Below are positions 26,410 through 39,561 of a stretch of DNA of 64,000 nt, piece by piece. The DNA is from Selaginella moellendorffii. Its lineage: Eukaryota > Streptophyta > Lycopodiopsida > Selaginellales > Selaginellaceae. The notes under the pieces were generated by a model. It was given only the letters and a program-made list of their open reading frames with translations, was not told the DNA's origin and did no database searches. Numbering within the stretch: position 1 is the stretch's first letter; the number at the start of each line of letters is the position of its first letter. The position numbers were made by a program, and so were the translations under genes. Location: NCBI RefSeq assembly GCF_000143415.4, contig NW_003314410.1, forward strand, positions 202,676 to 266,675, written 5' to 3'.

Positions 26410-27620
26410 CCCTCCCGCAAGGTAAGTTCGTTTAGATAGGCAATAAGACAAAAGCGAAGCTGCTTGCAACGAGCTAAGAGGTCTGTTAGATGCGATCAAG
26501 AAATCCTGTTGAAACTCTCAACGTTCGAGGACACCAGGTTCGCGATTGCAACGCAAAAGGGAGCCAGTGACACAACAAACAACTCAAACAAGTGAAACAA
26601 CGGATGGACAACGCTCTGTGAATACAAACAAAACTAGATCAACGACACTTAGTTTCATGTTGCCAGGTTCGCGTGTGTTTCGATTTGTTCTAATTTCTTG
26701 TCATGAAGAAGCCAAGTGACATGTTGGTGTTGCTCAACGACGATAAGAACTGGAAAACGCCATGTCACAGCGTGTGCCAAGAAGAAAAATGCTACTAGAT
26801 TGGAGAGATTTTGTGTCAACGTTTTGGAGAGATTGTCAGTGCTTTGAGTTATGTTGTTACTGCGCTCAAGGCAAGACCTGTGAGCTGAGAAACAACTTTT
26901 TGGCACCTGCGATCTTCAGAACTTCAATCCAGCTGAAGACGTAAATGACAATGACAACAGCGATCATGATCCGTAACTCTCGCACCTCTCCACCTCTCAA
27001 GGTAAGGGCTTTTCTTTGTGTTAGGAATAAGCGAGTAAGACAACGAAACAAGAGAGATTTGCTGGAGACAAGAAAGCGAAGCTGCTTGCAACGAGCTAGG
27101 ATCGAATGATCAACGATAAATGAAAGGCTTGAATTCGTGTTGAAACTCTCAACGTTTGAAGACATCAGGTTCGCTCTTTATTTTCGACGGGTCAAGAAGA
27201 TGCTATGCTCAACGCAAAAGGGAACTAGGGACACAGTCAAGCTAAGATGATATGCTCATAAAACAGCTCAAACAAGCTAAGTGCAAAACAAGGGTCCAAG
27301 GAACCCTCAACGCAAAGGGAAACTTAGCTTCAGGTTTGCATGTGTTTCAATTTGTTCTAATTTCTTGTCATGAAAAAGACAATTGACGTGTTGGTGCTGC
27401 TCAACCACGATAAGAACTAAAAAACGCTGTGTTCAAAAAGAAAAATGCTGCGAGATTGGAGTGATTTCTGTCAACGTTTTGGAGAGGCTTTGAGTTATGT
27501 TGTTGCTGTGCTCAACGGAAGACCTGCTGGCTGAGAAACAACGTGATCTTCAGAACTTCAATCCAGCTGAAGACGTACATTGACAATGGTCCAACCTTAA
27601 TGAAAACAACGATCATGAAA
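26410..27620. repeat. Diverged direct tandem duplication, unit about 600-670 bp
   Basis: Matching pairs: caaggtaag at ~26418 and ~26998; gcgaagctgcttgcaacgag at ~26453 and ~27077; gttgaaactctcaacgtt at ~26508 and ~27138; ttgttctaatttcttgtcat at ~26684 and ~27351; cttcaatccagctgaagacg at ~26922 and ~27555. The spacing varies with indels. No coding potential is recognised. Confidence 0.75.
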
Positions 27621-28407
27621 ACTCCCAAGGCAAAGGAATGTGCATAGTGTGAATTTACAAGAAAAGACGCCTGAATCAACTCATATATTGGTTTGTCTAA
27701 CTAGGATGTTTGCTGTTCAACGAAATGGAAGTCGAAGTTTAAGAGGTTCGTGAGCTGTTTGTTCTAACCAAAATGTTTGTCCAAAGAACCAAGTCTTGTT
27801 CTCTTTAGTTTTCATTATGGTTTCTCTAACTTCCTTTTGTTTTTGCAACACCATGAGATTGCAATGGTGCCATAGAACAACGTTCCAGGGCCAGCTAACG
27901 TAGATGGAAGTTTACGCTCTGGCAGTGGGAAAACGAGACGATCTACACAAGCACTCTGTGGTTTCCTTGAAAAGAAATGAAATGTTGCAAACATTTGTCG
28001 AGTAGTTATGTCTTTTCAGGTGCTAGCTTAGTTGGGAGTGGCCATTGCCACCGTCACTGACTTACAATTCCATTTATTTGACGTGGATCATACCCAGCGC
28101 GGGAGCCGGTTTGTGAGCTTTATTCACGAAGTTCACGGATGAATCATCTAATAGCGTCTTACTCCCGATATGCATGGGAAACGGAAGAAAACTCGCCCAA
28201 GAACCAAGAACACCGGACGAACTGGAGATAAACAAAAGAGAGGCACTCCTGGTTTGAGAATACAAGGTTAAAAAATATTTTACTTCCTCTAGACTTCTCA
28301 CAAGCCCAAAGCCGACCCGATAGCTTAGCTTCTCGAATATGCCAAGGCGCGATTCTTTGTTTGAGTAAGAGCCTGCAAACTTTGAGTATCATAAGGGCGC
28401 CCCAATC
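27621..28407. other. Intergenic, nothing recognised
   Basis: Short ORFs only; the part nearest 28407 is the 3' flank of DEP1. Confidence 0.4.
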
Positions 28408-30501
28408 TTATATCTCGAGAAGGGTGCTTGCCGTCCTGAAACCATGACCGCTAGGCAGTGGTGCGTTCCCTGGTCTCTCAAGTATCACAGTGTCCAGGCC
28501 TGGTAACAAAAGCAGTGATACATTAGCAACACATCTCTCGCTTTTTTTTTCCCAGCATTACCAGCTTCTTTAGCCGCAACAGCTTCAGCCAGCACGTCCG
28601 TGGCGAAAGTAATCTGAGAAGGCTCGTCGGCACCCACCGAAAGGAAGATTTCAGTGTAGCTCCGTGCCTCTCGTTTGTTTCTGAAAAGGAATGAGATGCA
28701 AGGAGCAAATGTAATGAACCAAGTGCAGAAAATCTCACCCTGTCACGGTATCGAAGTAGCCCGAAATGTATCTCCTCAAATCACCAAAGTTTGTGTTCCC
28801 AAAGATCAGCCGCTGCGCTTCTCGGCTCCCACTCGAGTAAATATAGGCCTGAAAGGAACAAGGCGACAACATCAACATCGTGCTTTGGGAACTTCTATCA
28901 GACCTTCGACTCGGCAGAATGCCACAAGGAGAGTGCTTCAGGAACGTCCTGAAAGACTTGGCCTTTGAGTTCACCGTTTTTGTATCCTGTTCTCCAAATA
29001 TGTCCCTGTGATGCAAAGGATCAAGAAACGTTGATTCAAAACAAGACCAGACCTGCAATTGTTTGAGGGCTGTAACTTTGCGATCGGCAGCAATCATGGC
29101 GAGAACGTTACGCTCCGCTGCCGCAATGACTTCGTCCTTAGGAGCATCACTTGGAGGAATGAGCTGCGCTTGCACGTTTCCCTCCTTTGTGTCTTTGGAA
29201 GCCTGCTTGTCATAACACGAGAGCTTGATTTCTGCTGCCACCAAAACCATTGAAATCTTGCCTGTTGCCTGAGAAGTTCTAGATCATCTTGAGTCTCCTT
29301 CGAATCGTAAGTGGCTGAGAGGTGTTTTCCCACATTGTCACGCGCATAGGGAAACAAAACGTCCGTCACGAACGATATGGGAGTGGTGGTGCCTTCAATA
29401 TCAAGTAAAATCACACGCTGCAAAGAAGAAAAACATTTGATAAAAGCCGCATAAATGGACAGTATTTCTTACGGGATAGTTTTTCTTTGGAGCTGCAAGG
29501 CTGAGTTTCTTCACTGGTCCATGCAAGGGGTCTGTATGGTCGAGGCCAAACTGGCGAAGCTTAAGTGCGGCGTCAAAAAGATAATGGTAGCATTCTGCCT
29601 GTTTCGCAAAAGATTAAGAGTCAAGCTGGCAAAAATACTATCACCTGAGTTTTAGCACTGATCCACGAGTCACCCCAGACGTAAATCCCATGGTTTCTCA
29701 CTAACACCGCCGTCGTTCGTGGATAAGCGGCAATCTTCCAGCAAAACACGAATCAGAAAGACAACAGTGAGAAACGAACGAGCTTTTACTCACGGCTGCT
29801 GCTAAAGAGTCCGTGAGCTCGTATTCATACGCAGAGTTTTCAATGATCGGGACTACGAGCTCGTCGTAGTAACCATGCCCTTTGATTCCTTTGATCATCT
29901 CCATGTGAGTGATCTACAGCAGATGGAGCTCAAAAGAGTAAAAAGAGAAAAAGAAAAGTATTACCCGAAACTCTTTGGCACCGGGATCGATCATGGTCAC
30001 GAGACAGCTCTCCATTCCATGGCTGTGAATCACAGCTCCAGCATTCCTCATCGTGTACGCCTAAGTCACGAATCCAAGTCGCATGAGAAGGAAAGAATTT
30101 TTAAAAAAAAGTACAAGAAGAAGCTTTAGAACCTTCATGAAAAGAGGAGCACAGTCCGTGCATTTGGGCGGCTTGTGAGGAGGAGGCAATGGCAATGGCG
30201 TGGAGAGGACGGCCCCATTCTTATCCAGCACATACATATCCTCCGCATTCATCTTTTCCTTCTGGACTCCTGGGAGATCGAAACGAATCCCAAGATCACA
30301 ATGCTCGCATCGCATCGCAGAAATTTTACCTGAGGGAGCCATGACGATCAAGCGATCGGCCATGGGGAGCTGCGGATCCTCCACCTTGAGAGTAACACCT
30401 CCGCCAGTTCCAGACACCCAGCCGAGGCCATAGAACTGCCTGCACAGCGCCGCCACGAGCGTCTTCGCTTGCTCAGTGGCGCTCTCCACCACTGTCCCCA
30501 T
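28408..30501 (-). CDS. DEP1: Bifunctional methylthioribulose-1-phosphate dehydratase / enolase-phosphatase (DEP1, MtnB-MtnC fusion)
   Basis: Methionine-salvage enzyme joining two catalytic domains, as in Arabidopsis DEP1. The N-terminal class II aldolase-like dehydratase starts at 30501 and shows [13 protein letters not shown], the zinc-binding [11 protein letters not shown], then [21 protein letters not shown] and [15 protein letters not shown]. The C-terminal HAD domain has the nucleophile motif [16 protein letters not shown], a [18 protein letters not shown] block, a [12 protein letters not shown] block, the [13 protein letters not shown] motif II and [17 protein letters not shown] motif IV. 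It ends in ERPGNAPLP...GFRT, stop at 28408-28410. Together these convert MTRu-1-P to the acireductone substrate of ARD. A telo-box (TAAACCCTA, 30508-30516) lies 7 bp upstream. All expected catalytic motifs are visible. Confidence 0.92.
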
Positions 30502-30691
30502 TGCCGATAAACCCTAGAGAATCCTGCCACGTGTCAGAAAATTCTTTTGTGCCAACGTGGCAGCATCGTCAGCAGATCCCAACCGTCAAAAACAAGAAAG
30601 AACATAATCTGGACCGCCGAAAAAGAATACTAACAAAATCATCTCTCTTCGCAATTTACATAGTATATAAGCGCAAAATCACAATGCTATG

Positions 30692-33600
30692 TTACAAAGC
30701 ATCGCCCAGGGAGAGCCTGCGATGACCGAGCTTGTGTCGATACGCAGCCTTGAGCTCTTCTAGTGTCAAGTTGCCAGAGTTTGGCCTTGCGAGAGCTCCA
30801 TCTTCCTTGGCAGCTCCCGAGCTGTAGTGGCCGACGCTGCTGGGAATGTACCTGTTCTTCCGGCTGGAGATGGCGCTCGTCGACCGCCGCGTCGGCTCGC
30901 TCACTGGCCTGGAAGGGATATCTTCGTCGCTGAGAGATGAGGCTGGAGCTGGGTCGATTGTCATCTCGCCCTCGAGAATCCGAAGAACCTGTTTCGTTTT
31001 CGTGTGAGTCGTGAGAACTCGCTCGAAGTTGGTGCTAGATGCAAATGGAAAACAAACCATACCTGGGACATCCGTGGCCGTGTGTTTGGATCCCGTGATA
31101 TGCACAGGAAAGCAGCATGGAGCATACAGGTCACTTCGTCCTTCTCAAACTCGCCGCAAAGTTTGGGGTCGACTAGCTCCCGGTAGACTCGTTTTCTCAA
31201 CAATGGACGAGCCTAGAACAAATCACACGAGCATATTAGAGAAAGGTTGTGAGAGACCAGCTCAAGAACTTACCCATTCCGTGAGGCATTGCTGACCCTT
31301 TGGACGCGAAATGTCGATGGCCTTGCGGCCAGTTACAAGCTCCAAGAGCACTATTCCAAACGAGTAAACGTCTGCCTTTTCTGTGATCTGACCACTTTGT
31401 GTATATTCAGGTGCTAAATACCTGACAGAGCAGAGTTCATGCCATAGCTAAGTTTTGTTTCACGTAAAGCTTTCAAAACCTTACCCGAAGGTGCCAATAA
31501 CGCGGGTTTCAACTCCAAGTTCTCCATCTGGTTGCCATCTAGCTAGACCAAAATCACCAACCTGGAACAAAACCGGAACTTCACGCGTGCTCTTTCATAA
31601 CAATGCAACTTACCATAGGTTCGTAGTCATGTGTTAGAAGAATGTTGTTAGGACGCATGTCTCTGTGAACAATGCAGCCGACTCGGCATTCCTCGTGCAG
31701 ATACCGTAATCCTCGAGCAGCACCGATAGCAACCCTTTGTCTGTATTTCCACTCCAGTGGATCCATGGTTTTACCTGCAGGAACTTGGCATCGTTAGCAA
31801 AAGAAAAAAAAAAACAGAAGAACTTACCGTAAAGATGAGCATCCAAAGAGTTATTGCATATAAACTCGTAGACCAAAAGACGCCTGCTGTCCTCCATGCA
31901 GTAGCCGATAAGCATGACAACGTTTCGGTGTTGAGCACAGCTCAAAACCTCCACCTCTGAGCAGAATTCGACGTCGCCTTGCGAGCTCGCGAGCTTGTGC
32001 TGCTTAACTGCAACGACTTGGCCTTCAGGAAGAACGCCTCTGTGCACCGAGCCAAAGCCACCTTCCGCCAGAAAGTTGGCCTGGGAGAAACCACCTGTGG
32101 CGAGCTCGAGCTCTTCGAACGTGAACTCTCTGGGAGGTCGGCCGAAGACAGGTGCTTTGTGCTGGCAGATCGAGCACAGAGGTGGTGGCTCTAACGGAGA
32201 GTGTGTCGTCAAAGACACAGCTCTTCTTATGCTTGTGGCTTCTTCGCAATTTGGCCGGTTGTTTCTCTCGTCCAGTTCTGAGCTGAGCTTGCAGGATGTG
32301 AGCAAATCAGACAGCGCTAGCTTCGGAGCAGTACCACTGCTGCTTAATCGCGGAGCGGCAGGGTTCAGAATAGTTTTCAAGCTTTGCCTGGAGCTGCCCT
32401 CTCTCATACTTGTAGACAGCCGGGAGTCTGAAGAAATCCGTTGCTTGATTGGACTGATTCTTGCTCTTTGAACTGGTGTGCTGCTTCTCTTACCTGAAGG
32501 AGTCATAATTAGCATGATTCACACAAACACAAGTGGAAGTACCTTCAGCTTGTCGTGCCTCCTTGTATTCTTTGTTCTTAGAGTGGTCCTTAGTCGAGAG
32601 ATTCCTGGATGAGTTTCTCCACCGTCTTGGGACAACCGTCGGGTCGTCGCTATCGGATTCTGACGCACCATATTCCGGACGACGTACGTCCTCGATGGTC
32701 ACACCAAAGCTTTCAGGAGTAGTCGTTTGATAGCTGCCAGGTTCTGTGCCTGAGAATGGGGAGGTGCTGGACTCGGAGCATGATGAATTTCCTCTGCTGG
32801 TAGATGTGAAAGGCGTTCCCACATCGGGACTGCTTGCGGGAGTTTCAGCCTGCTTTGCCAACGGTGGTGGAACTGCGGCCTTTTCTAATGGCGTCGCTTC
32901 TGGAGATTGCTTGAGATTGAGCCGGAGTATCTTGGGATTGTAGCGATCCACAATGACCAAATTGCACTGTAAGTTGTCTGAGCACCTCTTTTCTTCCTTC
33001 TTCAAGTGCCTGAAAAAGAAAATTTCCACCGTAAATCTACGTAGAAAAACGGAAAAACTTTCGAGCAACGTACCTGTCAAGTACAACCCATGTAGCCTGA
33101 AGTTTCTTCGCTTCGATCGTCGTTGCTCCTTTCTCTGCGGAAGGATAAATCTTCACGGTCGTTTGTACCTGTCGCAATCGATCCCGTCGGTATAGAAAAG
33201 CTTATAACGGAATCGTGAAGTACTCACCTTCTTCGCATCAAAAAGGCTTTGAAGCTGCTCCATCATACACTGGCAAGACTTCCGCGTTTCCTCCTGCCGG
33301 ATCTTGTCCTTCGTCGAAGAATCGCGGGCGAATTTCGCAAATTTCCAAAACTTCCATCCTAGAAACAACCCAAACCAGTTAAGCAATCACCGGCCAGAAT
33401 ACGAGAAAAAAGAAGAAGAAGAAAGAAAAAAACGCTTGAAACGCTTACCGGAGCTGGAAGGAAGCAGAGCTAGCAGGATGATCCTATCCCCGGGCTGGAC
33501 CACATTCGATAGAGCCCACTCAAGAGCATGCCTCGTGATGCTCTTGCTCCCGTCAATTGCCACCACAATCACCTCGGCAGCAAGTTGCCGGAAGCTCTCG

Positions 33601-33791
33601 GGCCTCGCGATCAAATTGCTTCTCGAGGACGGGGCGATCTTCTTCGTCTTGGCCTTGTCCCCGACAGCAGCGCCCATGAGCCCAAAGCTCATCGGGAAAG
33701 GCTTGGGCCTGTCGAAGTCGAGCCGGTGCCTGGCAGCTCCTCCTCCAGGAGGACGAGCCAGATCTAATTTGGAGGAGGCCTTCCTCAGCAT
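30692..33791 (-). CDS. Receptor-like cytoplasmic kinase with N-terminal USP-like domain
   Basis: Domain order: an N-terminal adenine-nucleotide alpha-hydrolase (USP)-like fold ([22 protein letters not shown]), a long Ser/Pro-rich linker, then a protein kinase domain. Kinase motifs: GGFGSVHRG (Gly loop), VAVKQHKL (ATP Lys), [13 protein letters not shown] (catalytic loop), GDFGLARW (DFG), [15 protein letters not shown] (activation segment), ADVYSFG. It matches the plant family of kinases with adenine nucleotide alpha-hydrolase-like domain. The HRDxKxxN lysine is Arg (HRDMRPNN), a family trait consistent with weak or no activity. There is no transmembrane segment. Start chosen at ATG 33791 ([11 protein letters not shown]): the frame is open to about 33941 but has no earlier ATG, and the GA/CT-rich tract upstream looks like 5' UTR. 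Confidence 0.88.
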
Positions 33792-33811
33792 CTCCTCCGA
33801 TGCAACGTCCC

Positions 33812-33890
33812 CCGAGAGAGACGAAGAAGGGGGAGGAGAAGAAGAAGAAGGGGAGAAGGAGAGAGAGAGAGAAAGGGAGGAGAGATTTCT
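33812..33890. repeat. GA/CT-rich low-complexity tract in the kinase leader
   Basis: Purine-rich run of gaagaag and gagagagaga units just upstream of the kinase start codon. GA tracts are common in plant 5' leaders and promoters. Confidence 0.6.
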
Positions 33891-33959
33891 CTCCAAGGAA
33901 GACTTTTTCCTGATGCCCCTGCCCGCTGCTTCCCTCACCAAAATCCACTATCTATCTGC

Positions 33960-36074
33960 TCGGATCCCCGTGCTCGGACGGAAACGCAAGCGCAATCCCC
34001 TTGTAGGCCCAACATACTTCTTCCACTTTGGACCTGTATCTTGGAAAGTACCCGAGCGGTCAGCGCCTCTAGAAACCTAGCCTAGGAGCTCCAAGAATCC
34101 GATCGACCGCGAGAGGGAGACGATGATCCATTGAAATCTCCCAGAAATCGCTCGCATTTCCGTCCCCTGTGACGAAATTTCGAGCTGATACCTGGGGACA
34201 ATGCGATTCCGACCGCGCGCTCCGTTACGGGCAGTGCATGGTAGGCAGCCTAACCACGAGAGCGATCGAGGCCGCCATCGCCGTCGCGTCTGGGCGCCAT
34301 ATCTTTGTCATAGATGCGTGGATTAGAACCCTAGGAAAGAGCCATTCCAGTACGAGCATGTGAATGGGGAGGCGCGGCGTCATGCTACTACTACTGCTAA
34401 CTATTTCAGCAGGACCCCACTTTGGCGGCGCTACGCCAAACTTGGCGGAATTTCGTCCAACCACGACCGATTATATTGTGTGATCGAATCCCACGATTCT
34501 AGTTACATGGTTTTAAAAACCTCCACGCCGCGTTATCGTTTTTTTATCTCCTCCATATCTTGGAAGCGTATAGTCCTTACGTGTTCTTGGCTCTCGGACA
34601 AGCTAAGATCCAAGCTGTATGGATGGATACAAGAGAATGGCTGGGCGGTTGATCCATCACTCGTCACTCGCCGCGATCCAGAGAGCCGCTCTGCCGAGTT
34701 TTTATAAAGTCGAGTACTTCGTCGCAAGCAAACAATTCCCTTGGCACTGTGTGTCCCGGGTGGCAAGAGCTTGTCTCCTTGTATCGCTCATAACTATAAA
34801 GCGGCCGTAACTTAACTTACACTTGGTCCCCACTGAGAACTCTGGGAGAACCTCTGCAACACCAAACATTGTAGTACGTGATCACGTAAAAATCGATTTT
34901 GCAAAGGCTTACCGTCCGAGGAAACGAGAAAAGGAGCGTTCCTTGCTTGGTTCTGTTGCAGTGAAAGCGATGGGCTTTCTTACGGAGTTTCTGTTAAGCA
35001 CGGCTCCCTTTTCGCGTGATGGCAGGCCTGCCTATGTCACAGTGAGAATAGAACTGTTAGCAATGTAGGATTTTAAGATACAGGAAACTCTAACCTCGCG
35101 ATTTGATTTTTCTATAGCTTTGTTCCTGCACTGGAGATCCAAAAGAAGCGTCGTGACAAGAGCTCGGCTACAAAGATCCTCTTGTCACTCTGCGATGCCT
35201 ATAGCCTCTCCCTGTAATGGCGTGCTGGATCAGTGGTCTACCTAACAAAGCCTAAAGCTCCTCTTACCTTTTATCTTCTCGCGGTACAGTAGTCTCCAGC
35301 CTGCAACGAGTGTGTTGTGCCGCTCACAAGCCTCCCGTGACTGGCCAGTACTTTTAACATTCGGATCTGGAGAAGAGAATATCCAGTCAGGCCCGACCGA
35401 GCAAAGTGTTTAATATCACCTGGACCATCAAAGGATTGAATAAGATTGATGAAAAAGCTTTGGAATCATTTGAAAAGTCGGGCCTCACCTTTCGTGATCA
35501 CAGCTAATGGAATGTGATGAGTTCTTCTGGCCAGTAGAATGAGTCTGCTTGCACGCACGCACCACTGTTCATCATTTTTTTCTCGCGCTTAGACATGTCT
35601 AAATCTCCACTTTGGCACTTTGGGTGTTGTTTGTGCAAAGCAAAAGCACCACACACCACACAGCACCACTGCCAGACTTTCTGGTCGCTCTCTGAGAAAA
35701 AAGAAACACAAAAGGAAGAAAGAACAATGAGACTTGAATGAATCAATTCCAACAAAAGAAACACCGTACCATTTCGCGACCCACCACATGCTATCCTTTG
35801 GTGTCGAAGTCTGTCCGCCTCACAAGTTTCCATTATGGCCTCAAGAAACAAATGAATTCATATCCAAAATGTCTGACTTTAGCAGCCGAGATGGATCGGG
35901 AACTAATGAGCCAGAAGAAAAAAAGAGGGGAAGAGCACAGCAAAAATTCGCGTACTTGTCACTGCGCGTTTCTAAAACTCTGCAAATTATGAAACATATG
36001 TACCATATCTTGCACTTCTGTAGTGGCAGCCGGATTAGAATAAAATGATAGCTCAAACCGCAACTTCCAAAGGC
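33960..36074. other. About 2.1 kb intergenic, nothing recognised
   Basis: Between the kinase promoter and the 3' end of the XLG gene. Only short ORFs that match no family; no RNA gene or repeat assigned. The part near 36074 is probably the XLG 3' UTR. Confidence 0.4.
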
Positions 36075-39000
36075 TCACCTGTCCCAGGAGTTGCCATTCT
36101 CTTGCCTCGCGGAATGCAGCGAGTATGAGCTCAAGTCTGTGCAATAGGAAGAGTCCTCTGGGAGTGCCATCCAGCCGGCCGCCTTGCTCTCTTCGTGCTT
36201 GAGTATGTGTTTCACGTACTGGAATGCCGAGGCCACCAAGTTCCGCTCGAGAGCGTTCAGCTGGAAGGTGTAGAGCTTGCGGTCACCGACGAGCTTCTTG
36301 AACTTGTGGACAACGTATGTGTAGGCCTGTTGAGCTTGGGTAGAGTGAGGAACACCAACGGGGCTGAAGTCGGAAAACCAGTCACACGTCGTGAGTGGAA
36401 CGCCTTTCATGATCTTCTCTTCAAACTTGTCGTACTTGTTGAGAAAGAGAATGAAGGGGGTTCCCTTGAAGCAGGGGCGTGCCACAATGTCCTGAAAAAG
36501 CTCCTTGCTTATAAGAAGTTTGTTTCGGGCAACGCCATCGCTGTCTATCCATAATTGATCGAATTCGCTGAGTGCCACAGTAAAGACAACCGCTCGAACG
36601 TCCTCGAACATTCCCAGCCATTTCTTTCCTTCTTTAAGACCGATACCACCCACTCGTATAAGCTGGTACCTGCGTGATGTTTCAAGTCAAGACGCGCGAG
36701 AAAGAAAAAGAAGTTAATTGGCTAACCTTCCCGTAGGAGAGTAATCCACTGTGTCATGCATTGCACCTGAAGTCTGCTCCCGATCGGGTAAACCAAATTC
36801 TATCTCTGCAAGTCCGGAACCTTGGGTCAAGCCTTCTGCATATAAGATATCGTGATCCACAGGCTCGTACTCATTGCTTGAGAGCTCCACGACCTGAAAA
36901 CAAAGAATTTAAGTCCTTCACCATTTAAACTGCACATGCTCACCCTTTCTAGGAATTCTCCGGCAACATCAGGTAGCTTATGAAGTTCCTCCTTCCTCTT
37001 GAATGTAGCTTGAATAGCAGGATCGCGCCAAAGCTCTTCCACAGATGCTGCGTACTCTCGTGTAGCAGCAGGAAAGTACCTTTCCAAAGATCCATCAGCT
37101 GTAATGTCAAGGAACCAGTCCGCTAGATTCTTCAACCGCGTATCCATCGAATACATATTCTTTGAGGTTTCGCCTGAGAAAGATACATTGATAAGGCCTT
37201 ACTTGCAGTGTCACCATACCTGTCGCAGGAGGATCACATTTGATCTTCAACAAAGCATCACCTTCTTCATCTTCAAAACGCTCGCGACCTTCTAACAATA
37301 TAACAAGATACTTGTAGATGTACGTTTGAATCATTTCCTTGTATCTCTCAAGTTCCTTCTGCTCGAAACCACCTCTGTAGAGAAACTTGGCCTGAGAAAC
37401 ACCACAAATTTTAGTATTGAGTTCATTCACGTGAAAGGTCTTTACCTGCTTGAAGATTGTACTCCTGCCAGAGCCCTCGTGACCCAGTAAAAGCAGCTTG
37501 CTCACATTCTTATGCTCCAAAATGGCGGGAGGGTACCTAGCCGAAAGCTCACGAGCACTTGGTTTGTTGGCACGTACACTTCCACGAGGCGTCGGCAATG
37601 AGAACAGAGAATACATCACTCTTATGGAAGCCTGTACAAACATAACGCTCAGAGCACATTGATACGCACGCTTAGAGTTACCTTCTCCCATATGTTTCCT
37701 TTATAGTTGTTCTGTCCTTCTTCCATATACGATCCATCGGGTGATAGAAAAAGGTAAGTACTCGGAGGACACTGCACTCCTGCCAACTGATCATAACAAC
37801 AACGTAGAAATTACTGTAGCGCTATGCAAGAACAAGAAATTACCTTCAACATTTTTAATTCAGACTTGGTGATCTGACGACAATTTATATAGACCTCCGT
37901 TGTACCAAGGCTTGCATCCGGCTTAAGGTTGCCACCAACTTTCAACTCTGCAGTGACGATCTTGCTTGGCTTTTCACCTTCCTGTTGCAGCATAGAATAA
38001 AAACTTCTCAGTACTCTGAAAGCTTCGTTCGTAATAAAGCAAACTTACCTTTCCCCACAGTCCAGAGGTTTTGTCGTACCAGTATTTGCCGGGCTTAAGT
38101 TTTGGAGGAGGATTGCTGCAGCTCAATAGCTCGGACATCTCCGGCGCAGCGAGGGCCCTGCCGTTCACAATAAGCTGCTCGGGACGTAGTTGATTGGCCA
38201 AACAATCCTTCTCTGTGCGCATGATCTGCTGGATCTCCAAGGGACTCAGAATGCTTTTGAGCAGCCTGGACGGCTTCCCAAGATACGGTCGTCGTGATTC
38301 ATGAATAGGCAGGCCAATGCACCGTAAGCACTTCCGCCCCTCCGGCATGGAGCCCATTGCAATAAGGACGCAGTTCCGACAGTACCTCGCAGTGCAGACG
38401 AGGCACGTCTCTTTCTCCTGTAACATGTGTTTTTTAAGACACCGATGGCATTCACGCTTTTTCGTCACCACCACCACTGGCTCCACCGCAGTAACACCAG
38501 ATGGCGAGCCAGGCCTCGAAGATCCGTCAGCTCTATCCCTCTCTGGCATCGAAATGGACCGCGGAGTGGAATGGAAGTCCGAGTTTTCCAAGTTGTGGTT
38601 CTCACTGAGCGACACGGATCTTAAAGCCGACGGAGAAGGCAGTGCAGAGGCCGCAGCTGACACTGCCGCGGAAAACTGGACGTTCAGCTCTTCAATCTCC
38701 GAGGAGGAGGATTTCCGCGACAGGGAGTTCAATCCGGAGTACGCTAGCCTTGAATCCGGGGAACTCGAGCCGGCCTCCTTCTCTTTAGAGGCAGCCTTTC
38801 CTCTTGTCCCACTGTTGGACAAAGGACTTCTTCCTGTGGTAGACGAGCTGTCCTTCTCTACCAGTCCTGTGATAGGTGATCTTGCTGACCCCGACTCGCT
38901 TATCAGCTTCTCTGCTGCCAAATGAGCTCGTTTCCTGGTATCTATGTGTAGCGCAGACGGCTTGGGCCTTGGCGTCTTGGAAACCGACGACGAATCCACC

Positions 39001-39194
39001 TGGCTGGAACTATCCCGAGATCCAACCAGTGGATCAGCCCTGGGAACCGGATGATCACCTACATGTCCCGAGTACTCCATTGCGAATGAATAATCGAGCT
39101 GATCGTAGTCTGGAATAGGCGCTCCCGGCGGCAGCATGGGCCTCAAGAGATTCTCCAGTGAGATGTCCGGCGGGTCTAGAGGCTGCGGCTCCAT
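36075..39194 (-). CDS. Extra-large G protein (XLG), G-alpha-like
   Basis: N-terminal half: acidic and Ser-rich region, then a Cys-rich zinc-binding segment (CHRCLKKHMLQEKETCLVC, followed by YCRNCVLIAMGSMPEGRKC) characteristic of plant XLGs. C-terminal half: G-alpha fold with a modified P-loop GHEGSGRSTIFKQ (canonical GxGESGKST), a switch II-like VGGIGLKEGKKW (usual Gln replaced), the base-recognition motif FLNKYDKFEEK (NKxD), and a G-alpha-type C-terminus. Altered P-loop and switch residues are typical of XLGs and suggest weak nucleotide turnover. XLGs pair with G-beta-gamma at the plasma membrane or nucleus in development and immunity. ATGs at 39215 and 39194 are in frame; MEPQPLDPPD at 39194 looks right. 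An intron in the 5' leader is likely. All introns are short. Confidence 0.9.
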
Positions 39195-39561
39195 GATGCT
39201 TGCGACAACGGTCATCCTGATCACCAAGCAGCGCAGGGAAATTCGACTCGCCTTTCACGATCTTGCATTGTAATCCAGGAGAACGTACCTCTTCGGGCGC
39301 GGCGCTGTCGGCGGCAGGACGAGGAGGATCTGCCGCGCCGCAGCTCCAGCTCGCCTCCGCGCGCTGCGAGAGAAGAATCCATTACTGTAGAGCCGCTGGC
39401 CGCCATCGCTGCTCCATAACCCTAGCTGCGCATCTTTTTTACACGGCCAGGCGCACAAGAAGTGACTGAAAGAGATGAGCGCGTGGAATGGCGCCGTACA
39501 CTGCCTCTTGGGCCACATGGTCCACAAATAACAACGGCCCGTACTGTATGAAGCGCTAGGA

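Noticed and set aside
34169-35068. Small ORFs between the kinase and XLG genes
   Set aside because: None shows a domain, signal peptide or splice-supported extension; length is as expected by chance.
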